From Echinococcus granulosus (taxonomy: Eukaryota; Platyhelminthes; Cestoda; Cyclophyllidea; Taeniidae): DNA of 64,000 nt. The stretch covers positions 721,152-785,151 of the forward strand of contig NW_020170415.1 of assembly GCF_000524195.1 (NCBI RefSeq), given 5' to 3'. Under the pieces are notes generated by a model that saw only the letters and a program-made list of their open reading frames with translations, was not told the origin of the DNA and searched no databases. Position numbers and translations under genes: made by a program. Positions 26,801 through 39,985 of the stretch are shown here, piece after piece. Position 1 is the stretch's first letter, and each line of letters starts with the position of its first letter.

Positions 26801-29800
26801 CTGATTACCCGCCTAATCAAAATGAAGAGTTTAACAAAAGCTCGAAGTGTTACATGTACACTAACGGATGAACAGGGCGTGCACAGCCCTATCTATTGCA
26901 ATTTTTCATGAAGGAAACATTTTTTCAAGTTCTCGTAGGATCTTTTCTGGCAACACTCACTTTTTGGTCAAAATCTGCATTTGATGAAAAACGCCTTCCA
27001 CTAGTGCTGCGCTCTATTTCCTGTGAAATCCTCTGAAACTTTGGAAAAGGCATTGCTTTGACAAAAAGTTCGGTGTAAGAATCTTGCTGTCAAGAATATG
27101 CTGTTGTGGTTCAATTATTTTTATTAAAGGGAAGTATTTAGGAAATGAGTCAAGTCACTTCGTGGTCGTATCATAATTTTCTATTTTATTCACTGAAAAT
27201 ATTTGCCACAGAGAATCCTTTGATATACTGCAATGCCTACTACCAGTCAGAAATTCTAGCATATTTTTATTCGCCCGATTACCAGAATTGTAATACTTTA
27301 CTTTAAATGGTTTCACGACACAAAAGAGCTTCCTAGCTGTCGCCAAGATATGCCACTTTGGAAGCGGTTCCTTTGCCAATCTTTAGAAGGGCTGAAGATC
27401 CAGCATGATCAGTGCCATTCCAAGGTTTAGTATCACCAGTACAAAGGTAGAATAGAGCCGGGCTCAAAAATGGCACCTGCTGGATCATAATACCAACACA
27501 TTAAAGTAAATATGCCATTTTTAAAAAATTATTCTAGTAATTTCCGCCTTGGCTCGTCTGCCTTTTCAACGTAACGAGGAGATTCGAACTGAAGCTACTA
27601 ATATCATAATCCCCAACACACGGTTTGCAATAGTGACAATTAAATGAGAACCTCCTAGTTTCTATAATATTGGTTGCTTGTTTAGGAACAGTAATCTATC
27701 TTGCAGGTAAGCTCCCTTTAGTTCTCTCCTTTTCGTAGTGAGAACACATTAATATCTATTAATTTAGGTTTCTTGTGACATAAGTAGGTTTCCAGATAAT
27801 CATAAAAGAAATAAAGGAGAATTTTATTGCAATCAAATCAAATTTTACTTCACTAGCGCTCATTTATTTTATTTGCAGCGAAAAAGGTGAGTACGGTTTT
27901 GATGATCCTTCTAATATGCCTTTACGCAGATTGACTTTTCAGCATCAGATACCTTTCCATTGCGATGATCTTGCAGGATCAAGATTGCTATTGCCTTTTT
28001 GTGCGGATTTATAAACGCTACGTCGGAGTTTTCCTCTAGGGCGGATGAATCTGGCAGCAGTGATGTACAGAAGACCTGAGCAACCGGTGATATAAGGTCA
28101 CAAACAAGTGGGCCGAAGTGAGGGAGTGTGAAAAGGCAAGACAAATGATGTACTACCACATGAGTAATAGGAGCCCACCCTTTTATCAAAGTGGCTTTAC
28201 CAGTTTTCTAATGCACCAGGTCGCAGAAAGGCAAAAAGATAATATCTTTTACCGTAAGCTATGACAGGCCGTGCGTAAACCACTTCGAGCGTGCCATCCA
28301 GTTGTTTCACTTAAACCAACCGACTGTGAAAGGCCGAAGTGACTATAGGGCGTTTCAAACACTTCTCTTAAAAAATTGAGGATTTTTGTCACTTTACATT
28401 GCCTTTAAAAGTGATGACATTGTTTGTTTTTGGCGAAATTGACCGCTTTCTCCATTTGACTTCGCATCATCCTCTTCGAAGTAAAGGCACTTCCCAACTT
28501 TTTCCATACCTCAGGGGGAGGTAGGATTCTCTCACAGCTTTATATGTGGTGCTAATAAAAAAAATTCGCAGATATCATAGAGCAGATGGAATGACTTGTC
28601 TTTTGCATTAGAAATTAATATGTGGTTTGAAACTAGCCATTTGAAAGGGGTAAGCAATGGACAAAACTGTGAGCATCGAGAAAAGTAAATCAGCAAAACC
28701 GGATAAATAAATATTCTGGTGGGAAAACATTCTATTCCTCAAAATAGTCAATTACATAACTATTATGACTATAGCAGTGTTTAAGGCTGAACAGTTGATG
28801 GTTGAAAATTTCAGGTCATTTTTGCTACAGTGATCAATTCATACAATTCACTAAAACAATGTGTTCAGGGAATAAGTGATTCCGGAGGCCTCAATCAACG
28901 AAAACCAGCAAAGCAATGTGCTTGTTATCACAACAATCGTAAAATAAATAATTCAAAATGTGTCTGGATCCCTCCAAGTCCAACAAAACGGGCCACATCA
29001 AAAAACCACAAAACCCTCCAATTAAATTATTCAGATCGCGCGATATGATGCCTAAAGCGAGGTAGGCTTTAAAGAGTCAGTTGGAACATCTACAAATTTG
29101 TCAGTGTAAAACTGACACAATTTCCCAATCGGATAGAAGAATCGTGGTTTATTTAAACCCGGAACTAACAAGCTCTTTTGTGTTTTGAATCAGTCAAGTG
29201 ACGACCATTGTTACAAACCATAATTGATTCTTTTTGTTGAGCTTCGAAACGGAATCTTCGGATCATATACACGTTTTTAACATCCTCCAATAGAACTAAA
29301 TCTCCTGTTGTTAACGATAGAAATATCATGGAAATACTTTTGTTACCAAAGTTTGGATAATTTCGGAATGGTCATCCACCATAGCTTTAAGGATTCGAGG
29401 GAAGATGGCCGGATTCTACAACAACTGTATTACCTCCTGCATCTTCTTCCCTAGCTCTTCCGTTGTTACTAGTTTGAATTGCTATCTTTAGGGTGCCGTT
29501 GAAAGGGTTGCCCATTATAGCAGAAAGAAGAAGACTTACGTACGCAGACCCTTCATTTTCCCCAGTTTGGTTGCCATCTTGACATCATTGCCTTTCGGCC
29601 ATCCTTATAGCCTTTCAGACATTCTGTACTTAAATTTGGAGTTGCTATGTCCTCAGGGGTCATTTAAGGCAGCATATAGGTGGCAGAAACAAAGAAATTT
29701 GACAAATAAAATACAACTCAACTCAACGTAATATAGGATAGGCGACGAAATCCTCGGAGTTTTGAAACAGCTGGATTGATAAAAGTCTGCCCACTTATGA

Positions 29801-31264
29801 CAGCATTCTGACCCCAAAAACGAGGTAAAATGCTACTTAAGCAAATTCAAAACCTTTCCAACATAGATCCTTACTGCTATGGCGAGTATACATTGCTGTC
29901 TACCCCTAATGTCGACTTTTCTACCAAAAGCGGCAGGTATATGGGACGATCTTAATCTATATGGGCAATCAAAATCAGACAGTATTTCTGATGCATCCTT
30001 CCTTTCAAGAGACTTGATTTTGGCAGATGACAACCAGGTTCACAGTATGTCTTACCAGTAGAGAAATAGGTAGTCTATTTCCCTTGTTGTAGATTCATTC
30101 CATCTCCTTCATCCTTGCTTTAACAAGAAGTCTCAGAAAGGTCGAGGGAGAAGATGGACCTCATTAAAATGGAGCCGTGCAGATAAACTGTATTTCTTCT
30201 AGCGAAATATCTAACTACGTGAGGTCTCGGTCTCTATTTTGGTGCCGTATTGTCCCACTTCCAGCCCCATGGCCTCCCAGTCATTCCTCATTTATGGTGA
30301 TGCACTTCAATGCATCTTTGGCGAGATTTCGGGATGCTGTTAGGGCTTTTATTAGATGGCTTAGGTACAGCCAATCTGATGGCAGTTTTATTAAAGTCTT
30401 TTAACCCTTATTGCGAAGATGCGTGGGCTGATACTACCATGGCAACGTTTTTTATCATGCTTGATTCCATTAATTGAAATGTCCCAAGATAACCGACTCC
30501 CACATAAAAAGCCCCATTCATTGGTACTTTAAAACTTCAATTTGTTGGAATTCGCAAGACTGAGCGTTTTATTTACTGAGGTTTATGGTCCGGTCTTTGT
30601 TGATTTCGTTGCCACATCTCCTCATTTCATACGTCTATTTCTACGTAAATACCAAAATACTAAAATTTGCTCAACTGAAAAATGGGCTCGGGTATTTAAA
30701 CAAGTACGCCGGTACTTTAATTCCTCAAGGTATTTGTATACCTTTTCAAAAAGCAGGAGATTATTTCTCTCCGCTCCATAGGATTGTGTTCCTTGAATAT
30801 ACTGAGGTGGCAAAATAAAAGCAGCACCTTTGGATTCGAAAATGAGGAGGAGAAGAGGATGGCATTATTCCAAACACCTGTAAAGCAGACTAAAGAACTG
30901 TTGTACCCGTACTACCAGAGATAGTCTTTTTCAATGCCTAAAACAAACATACTACAGCATTACAAAATGGAACAAAGGTCCCTTCCAAGTTGTAAAATGT
31001 GAAATTTTAGAATCCTTGAATAATTCGGAGAAAACTGATTGAGCAGCAGTAAAAGGGTGGTTTAGATGTTGGTTTTCCCCTAGGCTTAAATACTTTTCCA
31101 TCAGTAGTATATGGGGAGCACGAAATGACACATATTGGTGTGGAATCGTGCTTCTATTCTGGAAACCGTCTTCTCCTGATACTATCTTAATGGGTGTTTT
31201 TTTAATATTTTATCGTGCAAACTTTGTGCAGTTCAGTGTATGCATTCATTTTGAATGACTTTTT

Positions 31265-31540
31265 GTTATAACTACCTCGAGCACTTAAGGCTCCGCCATT
31301 GTACTTTTTGCTGGGCGGCATGGCCTTTAGACCGTGCCAGTAAATCCAACCATTCTGCACGCGGGCAACTCACCCTCTGCTTCAGCATTACGTCTTTTTT
31401 CTTCCTCAGGGAAGTCTCGGGGTGAGTAACCCACCCTAAAGGACAACAATCCTGATTTATATTACTTAATGCGGATAAAGGAATTTGTGACTACACCCAA
31501 CAGAGAGATTGAATTTGACGCCTAACTTCGTCGACTCTAG
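31265..31540 (+). repeat. Dispersed repeat family, long copy
   Basis: GAGCACTTAAGGCTCCGCCA, GCTGGGCGGCATGGCC, TTCCTCAGGGAAGTCTCGGG, CCTAAAGGACAA and GGAATTTGTG...GAGATTGAA blocks match 23345-23680 in order. A further fragment (TCTAGTATTATACCTTCTTT, CGTCTTCAAAG) follows at 31536-31590. Confidence 0.6.
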
Positions 31541-32124
31541 TATTATACCTTCTTTCGTCTTCAAAGAATGTTTAGGGAGCAACACAAACACAGATAGCGA
31601 ATAGGCACGCCGGCATATTGCTAACTCCTTATAAATTTAATTAGTTAGGGGAATTCAACTAGTCCTTTCGAAGTGTTTTTGCCTCGCAAGATACCCGTAA
31701 CAATCGTTTGGTATGACTACCATATGCAGGGAATTAGCGGTGAGACTTATGTTATGTTAATGAGATGTACCGCTCAATGAAACATTCATTTTCAAGAGAC
31801 TCTGGGTTCACGCTCCCTTTATCATTTTATTTGGATCTCTTAGGAGAATGAGCGACGAAGACAGCTAGAAAATCAAGACCTAGTTTATGGACGTGATCAA
31901 TGACCTTTTGGAACTCATGAATAACACATGAAGAAGACGGCTAAGCGGAGGGAGAGAATAACAGCGGCTTTAATCAACAGTCTATTGCTGTGTTCTTGTG
32001 AATGCGCATTTACCAGCATCCGTGCTCAGAGAAGGATTAATTGATATCATTTTACCCATCAAAGTATTCTACTTGCATAAAACTTATGAACATGCTCAGG
32101 CAATAGGGTGAGGTGATGGTTAGC

Positions 32125-32260
32125 TGAAAGAGCCATTCCTAAAGTCGGAAGAAGCCTTAAGACTAGGACTACAAAAGGGCTGAGATGCTATTGGCATGGT
32201 CTAGAGTCCAAACAGCACAGCAAAAGTAGAATCATAGAGCCTTCAGTGGCCTTGAAACCA
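32125..32260 (-). repeat. Dispersed repeat family, degenerate inverted copy
   Basis: The reverse complement shows ACTGAAGGCTC, TTCTACTTTTGCTG, AGACCATGCCAATAGC and CAGCCCTTTTGTA, in family order but well diverged. Confidence 0.4.
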
Positions 32261-33989
32261 GAATAATGGGTTAAACAAACAATCAAGGCCTTACATTTAG
32301 ACTCGAGTTCATTGCAAGTGTATGTGTAGCACCCACCATCCAATTAATCTAATACCCTTGAAATGGATTGGGTCACGGAAGGCTTGCATGGTGTCTTCCT
32401 CTGGTGTTCATGGTGCTTTTTTCTGCTATCTGCAGCTTAGGCACTTAATCACTAGGTAAAAAAGGATGCAGTGCATTTTGACCATTAATGGGAACAAGCA
32501 ATATACTTCCTGTTTTATTCGGCTTGGAATGTCGTACACCAGCATGAAAATCTAGATTTATCCAGTGCGTTATTTCAATGCAGAGTCATCAACATCTGCA
32601 GGACCTTGCGGTCTTATGAAGATATAATTATGATAAACGGATTTTACTTTTTAAACTAGTCAAAAAACAAGCAACTTCGACTATCTGTCTGAGCCATTGT
32701 ATCGTTTGTTTCGATGGATTCTACAAAAGATAGGATGTTGATACACTAACCGTATTGCCACTGAAGCTTTGAAGGGCACTTGGGAATTAATCGGACTTGT
32801 AAATACTGTAAAGGAAGGTTTCTGATACCACCAACTTGCGGAAATAAAATGACCACAAACACTTGGTTACAAATAAGCGACTAGGTGAGGTATTGTGCAA
32901 AACCGGTGGAGCTAATAGACTGGGATTGTGGAACAAGTTTTGGTTGAGATAATGTGCTGCCAATTCATTAAAAGACCCAAAAACTAAGCTCTACAAACAT
33001 AAACATGGCAGAAAAAACCTTAGTTTTGCAGGTAAATAAAAAAACTCGTTTTTGTTCTAATAATTCGGTCATCCATTAAGTGTGCCACATCGCGTGGAGT
33101 GAGAGTCCATTTTTTATTCGGTCGGTTTCTTAGCATAGGTATTAAAACTATACAAAAACATGGGTTTTCATAAGGAAGTCCAGCGATAACTTTTACCTGC
33201 AGTCTTATGAATATACACTTTTCATGTTGTGGTTATAGTCAGGTAAACAGAGTGAAGTTTATAATAAAATCAGACGAAAATTCAACTAAATTTTGTAGGT
33301 GCATATAGCAAAATCTTTTATGCATTTTTTTACTAGAAGCTTTTCTTCCTTTTGTGAGGAATTGCCATGTCAAATGCATGTGACGTCCTACATTTCTTAT
33401 CAGGGCTTGGAGTAGTAGACATGTGATAAGTCCTCCTGTAAGCTTGGCATGATTCGTTACAGCAAATCTCCTCGTTACCAGATCAGTTGAGCTTAAAACA
33501 ATAAAATAGACAATTGATATTATGTCTTTTAAGCTGACTAGGCGACGATTAAATTGGTGGGTTTTAAAGTGCATATGCTGATGCCATAATGGAGGAGCAA
33601 GGCGCCTCGACTGTGGTATTCAACGTTCTTCTAAGTGCACCACAGAGCACGCATTAAAATTTGGACTGTCCGAATATCTCCTTAACTCCTGTTATGGGTA
33701 AAGAAGTGATTAGACTGGCAGTGACCAATATGTGTAAAGATTAAAAAGAACGTTTTGCAGATCTACGAAAACTCCTTGTGCGTGAATGAAATTAAGTCCC
33801 CATTCTCCATTTCAGCCTCCTAAGTTGGTTTTCAGATGCTGCTATTAGTAATAAGCAGCATTTCATACAGTCAACTAACTTTTTAGTGTTCAGGGAATTT
33901 ATTTCACTTTTTTCTGTCCATTCCCATTATATCCAAAAAGATTTCAATCAAAGATCACACATTCCGTAAAAAGCTGATTGTTTAAATAT

Positions 33990-34165
33990 TTCTTTTGGTC
34001 ACGGGAGCACTCAGGGCTCGGCCATTGCACCTCCACCGAGTGGCCAGGTCTCCGAGCCACGCCATTAGCTCCCTCTCTAGCTCTACCTTACGTCGTTGAT
34101 ACATATTCTGCTCAAGTATTATACCCTCTTTCATCTTCATGGAAGTCCTCCGGCGCTACACATCC
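33990..34165 (+). repeat. Dispersed repeat family, copy
   Basis: GGGAGCACTCAGGGCTCGGC, CCATTGCACCTCCACCGAG, CTCCGAGCCACGCCATTAG, TACGTCGTTGATACATATTC, AGTATTATACCCTCTTTC, ATCTTCATGGAAGTCCTC and GGCGCTACACATCC. One of the best preserved copies. The open frame across it is not a gene. Confidence 0.65.
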
Positions 34166-35279
34166 ATTACCTTTTAGTGACAAGGTCTTGGGAATTGTCG
34201 CATTATTGTTTCTAGTATTTGAAACGGCACAATTTGCTTTCGAGTCACGTAATAGAAGCACATTTTGAATTAAGCTTTAATCAGATTTTTCTTCGCTCTG
34301 CAACCACCAAAATAATGGCTAAATAGAATTGTGCTACTTTTCTGCCGGGAATTTCATCTGCTAATTGTATTTGTGCTGATTTTCATATGCCACCTTAATC
34401 ATTTGAATTTCATTTTAAGGTATTGAGTATCCAAGTCCCTCCCCTCTGTTTCCATTTTACAAATATGCAAATTAAATTCCTATAAAGTTTTAGTAGTCTA
34501 ATTCTCCTCTGATTGTACTGTGATATTCCAATTAGTTTGGATTGTTTGTTTTTCTTTGCAAACTTAATTTTGTCAGTTTATTTTAGCAGCTTAAAGTTAT
34601 TTTCCTAAAATACTAATTTACTTTAAAACGTGGTATAAGTTGTTTCAGCGCTCCCAGGTTTCCTGAAGGTTACAGTTGGGCATGACAACGTAGAAGGATG
34701 TTTCTCTACTAGCGTGCGGATGGGCTGAGGGACTATGAATGTGGCCAAATGTCCACCCCACCAAGGCTGTTGGCACAACTCACGGAAATTGAAGAGCACA
34801 AGTGTAAAACTAGACTTTGGACATTTGTGTACTGATAGTAGACTCCCATTTAAGGGAAGCTTGTGACTTGATTGTGAACTCGGCCTTGACCTCTAAATAC
34901 CCTTTGTTTATTCATCCACCTTAAGGCCAAATTTTGCCTGTCTATACAGCACCCATGAGTCGTTATCATCTCCGCCATCTTAAAATTCGCGTTTTGCGGT
35001 TTCTCACACCAGTCAGTGCTTTGTTTGTCTGTTCTAACGTCAGTTTTGGAGCATCAATTCTTTACTTTAATCTTTTATGTAGCCCTAGATATCAATAGAG
35101 CTGTTAAAACGCCTTTACAATATTTCTCCAAAACTGTTTGGTGTAACCAGAGGTTTCGAAAATCCCTATTCACCCGCTTGAGAATCCTTAAGCTTACCTA
35201 TTTTGGACTTGAGACTAATCAAATTGCTGTCTGCAGCACCGTTCGACTAGCGTATACCTAATTTGTTGAATTTTTTAAC

Positions 35280-35612
35280 ATGGAAGAATGCTTGGAAGAG
35301 GGGGATGGTGTTGTTTATAAGCCGAAAACTTCTACTGCTCATCCTCTGCCCTCCTCCTCCTCTCTTCTTCCCTCAATTATGATTTTAGCCTCCGTAGGGC
35401 CTTCTACTGCGTTGTTGAGTATATCTACACAAGCAAATAAGGAGGTTTTTAATTCAACGGTTTACGCGGCGAAGTCACTCACTGCAGAAAATTGCGGCCC
35501 AACTGCCGACGCACATATAGTGCGGCATTTCGGCCCGACCCCGTTTACCAAGGTGACAGACCAGAATTCTTCAGCGCGGTGCGCGGTGGGCTGTGAACCG
35601 AGTCTCTCCTGA
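35280..35612 (+). CDS. Hypothetical ORF or first exon, 110 codons
   Basis: ATG in a good context (AACATGG) opens 110 codons with an acidic start (MEECLEEGDGVVYKP) and a Ser/Thr/Ala-rich middle; it ends at TGA. GC is higher than in the surrounding DNA. No family, signal peptide or membrane segment is evident and no splice partner was found. It may be chance. Confidence 0.2.
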   Translation: MEECLEEGDGVVYKPKTSTAHPLPSSSSLLPSIMILASVGPSTALLSISTQANKEVFNSTVYAAKSLTAENCGPTADAHIVRHFGPTPFTKVTDQNSSARCAVGCEPSLS

Positions 35613-36010
35613 ACAAATGGGAAGAGCCTCTTCTTCTAAAAGAAGAGGAGCTTTTCTCTCCTTTTGCCTCGTGTACAGATGGCTTAAGTGGTGGATGTTG
35701 GGAAGTGCATGGATTTCAATACGGGTCAAGTGAATCAGTAGAATTAGATTACTTGAGGATTTTTGACGTGGAAAATGGGTTGTTAAGTCTTCCCCAAAAC
35801 TGGCTAAATGCATTTTAATGGAGGATTATCGTAGGAGATATAAATATAAATTCCGCTTAAAGACCCAGCCTCTTGAATTCATCCAGTTCTTGAACATGAC
35901 CGCTCTAAAAACTGCTTCAGCTCACCCCCGAGTAGATCATCAGGAGAGATTGAGATTGAATTAAGGGTGCAATTCAACAAAAAGCTGCATACTCATGCAT
36001 AACGTGAATT

Positions 36011-38693
36011 TTACCAATTCATGGAAAAGACTTTGCGAGCAAATCCGGGAAAGCCGAGGACAGAAAAGTCCGTAATGACAATGCCGCGCAGATGTTTCAA
36101 TCCGTCTAACCACTTTCCCACAACAGTGTTGGCAAGTCTGGCTAGTTTTTCCAGTCCGCTTGTGAAATTGAAGAGAATGTAGTCCAGGTTTGGGGAGAGG
36201 ATACCTTGGAAGACGAAAAAGTAGACCGGTCTGCTTTTCTGCATCCAATCGCTGAAAATGACAGTAAATACATTGATGAACTGCTCGGAAGCATCAGTGT
36301 AGATTTACATGCTTAATTCCATAAGGCACACGTTTTGTGACTATTCACTTCTTCGACAACCACAGATAGGTTGGTAAGCATTGAATTATGCATGAGCTGT
36401 GTAGTGAAACCATTTCGGTGCTGGAACCGAGTGCTAGCAGCTCTCGAAAATCATACCATATGTACTTAACAACTTCGCCTTCATCTATGTTCAGTCCAGA
36501 AGGGTCGGACAAACATTTGGCGCAGCATCTTGACGAAGTGTAGTTGTGAGGAATTTTACCACTAGGTAATCGACAACTTACTGTGGAGATGGAGGAACTG
36601 CTTAGACCATGACAACTAGACTTCCAATCCACCAACCGGTTAAATGAATTATTTTTTATGGTAGGAACACTTCTTTCTTTTTGAAGTTTCATAAAAGTGT
36701 CTTTTAACAAATCTCATTCCTGTTTAGCGATCACAGAGACTTGCAGCACCGGATCAAGCTGTGTTTTCTCACCCTCAATCTAAAGTAATGATTATTCAAA
36801 TTTTCAAGCCTCTCAAATTCCCTTGGTTCCATAAGGTGAAATTTTATTGTGGCTGAACAAATTCGGAACAAAAAGACACTAACTTGAAGCTCTTGGAAAG
36901 AAAAGTGTGCAACACTTTAGGATTCCTCGTATTAGGCCACGGTTGCCTAATAGCAGACCTTGGCCACTGCACTGAAATGTCGTCTTCAAGTTCGTCAAAA
37001 CTCTTCGCATAGCCCAAAATGATGACCTGCTTTTTGAGTGACCACATTTCAGCCAGAGAAGGGATTTGACTCCCATAAGGCTCCACCATTTCTCCAAGCA
37101 CCTAGTAACTTAAGTCCAGTGTCTGCAAGTGGGACTTACTTTTTTGATCAGGTCCTTGAATATCGACTTTAAAGATTCGTCCAATCCGTAGAAGTGCTGG
37201 AAGTCAATTATGGCCACTTCTTTAGGGTGGTGTTTTAGAAAGCTCTTAATTGTTTCCAACTCCTCGCTGACCCTGTTGGCATACTGCCCGTGGACAAGGA
37301 AGAAGCAGGGATAAATATCAATGGAGGAATTCGAGAGTAAGCCCACGCAGGATTGCCTCTTTATCGCGACTCGCATGTCGAAGTAACGAATTCCTGACTG
37401 GAGTTGAGTCGTGAAATTGGTTTTTTGAGTCACAGACCACTTGAAGTAGGGTATTTTAAAGAAGAGGCCGAGAACCTTGATTAGGGATTTATAATTCATA
37501 TCAAGGGAGAGTGGAGAGGATTCCTGAATGCCGTAGCTCCCCGAATTGTGTGTTCCTAGGGAATAACGACAAAGAGATTAAATGTAGTATTATCTGCTTT
37601 GATATTTCTAAATAGGCCATACCAATAAGCGAGACCCATTCTGGCCTGATGTGATGACTCCCTCTGTCTTCATGAAAGACTCGGATGCTGAACATTTATA
37701 TTTAGATTCATTAGGTGACTTTACATCGTGGGAGTCAGTTGCATTTCTGTCATATAATTGAGGAAATTTCAAATGAAACTAGTTCATGACTTAATCGTAA
37801 AAGAGATTATAAGGAGAAGTGGTTTGAGCTGATATTACCTTGAAATAAAGGCTTACCGGGTATAGCAATCTGGGAAAGCGGGACGTGAGTAGCCTTCTCG
37901 GGCAAGTGAGCCATCCAATCACTGGCGGGTACTTCATCCTGCTTGGGTAAATTGGCCGAGGTTTTCCCACATTTTGAGCAAATTAAGAATCAACGGTACA
38001 TGTTGGTTGGTTTTCACCAGTTAAAATTAATGAGTCTGAGTTACATAGACATGAAACTGCTCGTATTTTGGTTGAAAAGATAGAACTAATCTCATTGTTG
38101 TACCAAAATTGAGGTGGCTAAATGTTTATGCAACATGTACCACTTTGTAATACTTTGATTAGTTGTTTAACTCATCGTTTTGACTTAAGGCGTAGGTAAG
38201 GCTCCTCCTTTGTACTTTGCTGAGCGGCATGGCCTAGCCCTTTTCGACGTTAGTAATGCATATTCTAACCTATTATTATGACCTCTTTCGTTTTTAGAGA
38301 AGTCTAGGGGCACTACAACTTATTAAGATTTGACAATACAATTTCATGAATTTATAGAAGTCCGCACCAGTCTTGAGTAATAAAACAGTATAATTCTTGT
38401 CAATTTAACTAGAAACGATTCAATCATGTTATAAACTCAGGAACTAAAAATGATGCGGAGGCTATTAACCATAATTCCCATTCGCATAAACACACTTGAC
38501 ATGAGAATTATCGCTTATTCGGTGTCAAACAGGAGGGTCGCTTACCTGTCTTCTGGGCTGTACTGGTCGTGGTATCACAGGCTAAATTTCATCTAATGTG
38601 AATTCGCTTAAAACCTACATTTAAAAAGAGGATGAGCTATGAAATGCAATTTTTAATGTGGCTGCTTACGAAGACGAATTGTGCTGGAGCCAT
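36011..38693 (-). CDS. PI-PLC X-domain-containing protein (PLCXD family)
   Basis: Cytosolic single-X-domain phosphoinositide phospholipase C related to human PLCXD1-3. Exons: 38693-38670, 38581-38546, 37938-37857, 37687-37623, 37523-37140, 37101-36884, 36251-36011; all GT-AG and in phase, about 349 residues. Family blocks: DWMAHLPEKATHVPLSQIAIP, then FTTQLQSGIRYFDMRVA, FLVHGQYANRVSEELE (second catalytic His), HPKEVAIIDFQHFY, and the C-terminal FFVFQGILSP...VITDFSVLGF. The two short first exons (MAPAQFVF and a Pro/Arg-rich 12-mer) fit phase but are not conserved. Odd: the family motif GSHDS with the first catalytic His is not made by the canonical acceptor at 37688-37689, which gives ASESF; an in-frame DSHD lies just upstream at about 37719-37730 but lacks an AG acceptor. 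It is head to head with ALG3, 1.3 kb apart. Confidence 0.88.
38185..38325 (+). repeat. Dispersed repeat family, copy (inside PLCXD intron 2)
   Basis: AAGGCTCCTCCTTTGTACTT, TGCTGAGCGGCATGGCC, TAATGCATATTCTAACC, TATTATGACCTCTTTCG and AGAAGTCTAGGGGC. It sits in the 607-nt intron 37939-38545 of PLCXD, antisense to the gene. Confidence 0.6.
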
Positions 38694-39985
38694 GGATGGC
38701 GCATGTGATCTAGCGCTTTCGATAGTGAAGATTGTGCGTGTGTGTACGCTTGGGGTGAACAGACGTGTTTACTAATAGGCACGGGAATGGTGCTGAACGT
38801 GTCAATGAAAGCTGGTTTTTTGTCGTGACTTCGATATTACTTAAAGGGTATTTTATGACTTTTTGACTTTTCAACTCAAAATTGCTGTTACTTAGGCGGC
38901 AGCGATAACTTATGTCATGAAGGAATGAAAACTAGCGAGTGATTTTACTGACAGTGTGATATGGTTTGGGCTACTTAGTCCCCCTAAGTAGTGCTCCACT
39001 GGATGGTGTAGCCCTTTATTTATGCGTATATCTTCTCAACCTTTTTGTTGGGTCAGAATAGACGCTGAAGCTTACGGTGTAGAGGATGTCCTATTCAAGT
39101 CTTTTTAACCTGAACTCGAAAATGACAGGTGGTTAAGCCGATTATGTGATATCGGTGACAATATAATGACCTTAAATTACGTTCAGCTGGGTTTAACAGT
39201 GCTGGCATTCCATTGTTCCCAGATCGTACTTCTGCTCTGCAACATGATCTCCGGGCCATGCTGACAGCCTCCTAGAAGTAAAGTATTAATGACAAAGATG
39301 TGTCTGAACAAGGTTTGTTGTCAGTTTTAAGTTAGTTCATTATGTACAGCTGGCAACTTGGCTCCAGAAATAGCAACTACATTCATAATAAACAACCAAA
39401 TCCCATGAATTTATAACAACGGGAATACATTACTACTTATTAATATATCAATGTCTTGGTATAATTCGACTCAAAACTCATTGATTTGGTGTTATCTTTT
39501 AAAACGTTTTATAACCACTAGCCTCAAAGGAGACGTGAAAATAAATGAACCCAGCAATTATCCATATAAACTTCGAAAGAATTAATCACATTTGAGGTAT
39601 GGTCCTTTGCAATCATAATTACGTTTATAGCATGCATTGAAAGTACATCGATAAAAAGCACCAGCTGAGGATTAAAATTTTATTCTTAGATAAAGATGTG
39701 CATTAAACTTCCCTTCTTTCTGATATTTAGCAAAGAAGTAATTCTCATTGGTTTATGCCAGTCCCAGAAGACATTCATTAAGCAAAGGAATTTAATTTTT
39801 GAGATGCCAACAGGTAGGGACTGGAAAACAAGCGAAGCATTAAGGTTATAGCTTAATTACTGTCACATTATTGACCTAGAGCGCTCAAATAGGTCATGTG
39901 ATATTAACCAATAAGATGCATGACTGAGTTTGTGCCTGGTTGCACGTCACTAAAGTAGCCTAGCAGTGTGCTAGATCCAGAAACA
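38694..39985. promoter_or_regulatory. Shared 5' region of PLCXD and ALG3
   Basis: The two genes diverge from this 1.3-kb interval, so both promoters should lie in it. AT-rich, with no clear TATA or CCAAT pair that I could place with confidence. No coding signal seen. Confidence 0.35.

Larger units (their letters stand above)
23681..31264. other. Gene-poor region, middle part
   Basis: Apart from the repeat copies listed separately, no gene could be assigned. Weak coding candidates: a minus-strand frame 28189-27911 with a possible donor (GTATCT) near 27952, minus-strand cysteine-rich frame 24276-24010 with a GTAAGA donor, and overlapping open frames on both strands at 29833-30061 and at 30542-30818. 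Two possible plus-strand microexons lie at 27686-27706 and 27879-27886. None matches a family I know. Confidence 0.4.
31541..36010. other. Gene-poor region, right part, 3' of PLCXD
   Basis: Holds repeat copies near 31.5, 32.2 and 34.0 kb. The open frame 33239-33574 (minus, 111 codons) has no recognisable similarity. A 9-bp perfect hairpin with a 4-nt loop is at about 35626-35647 (CCTCTTCTT / AAGAAGAGG). The candidate ORF at 35280 is listed separately. Confidence 0.4.

Noticed and set aside
33978..34268. 96-codon plus-strand gene
   Set aside because: It lies over a copy of the dispersed repeat and reads through its conserved DNA blocks.
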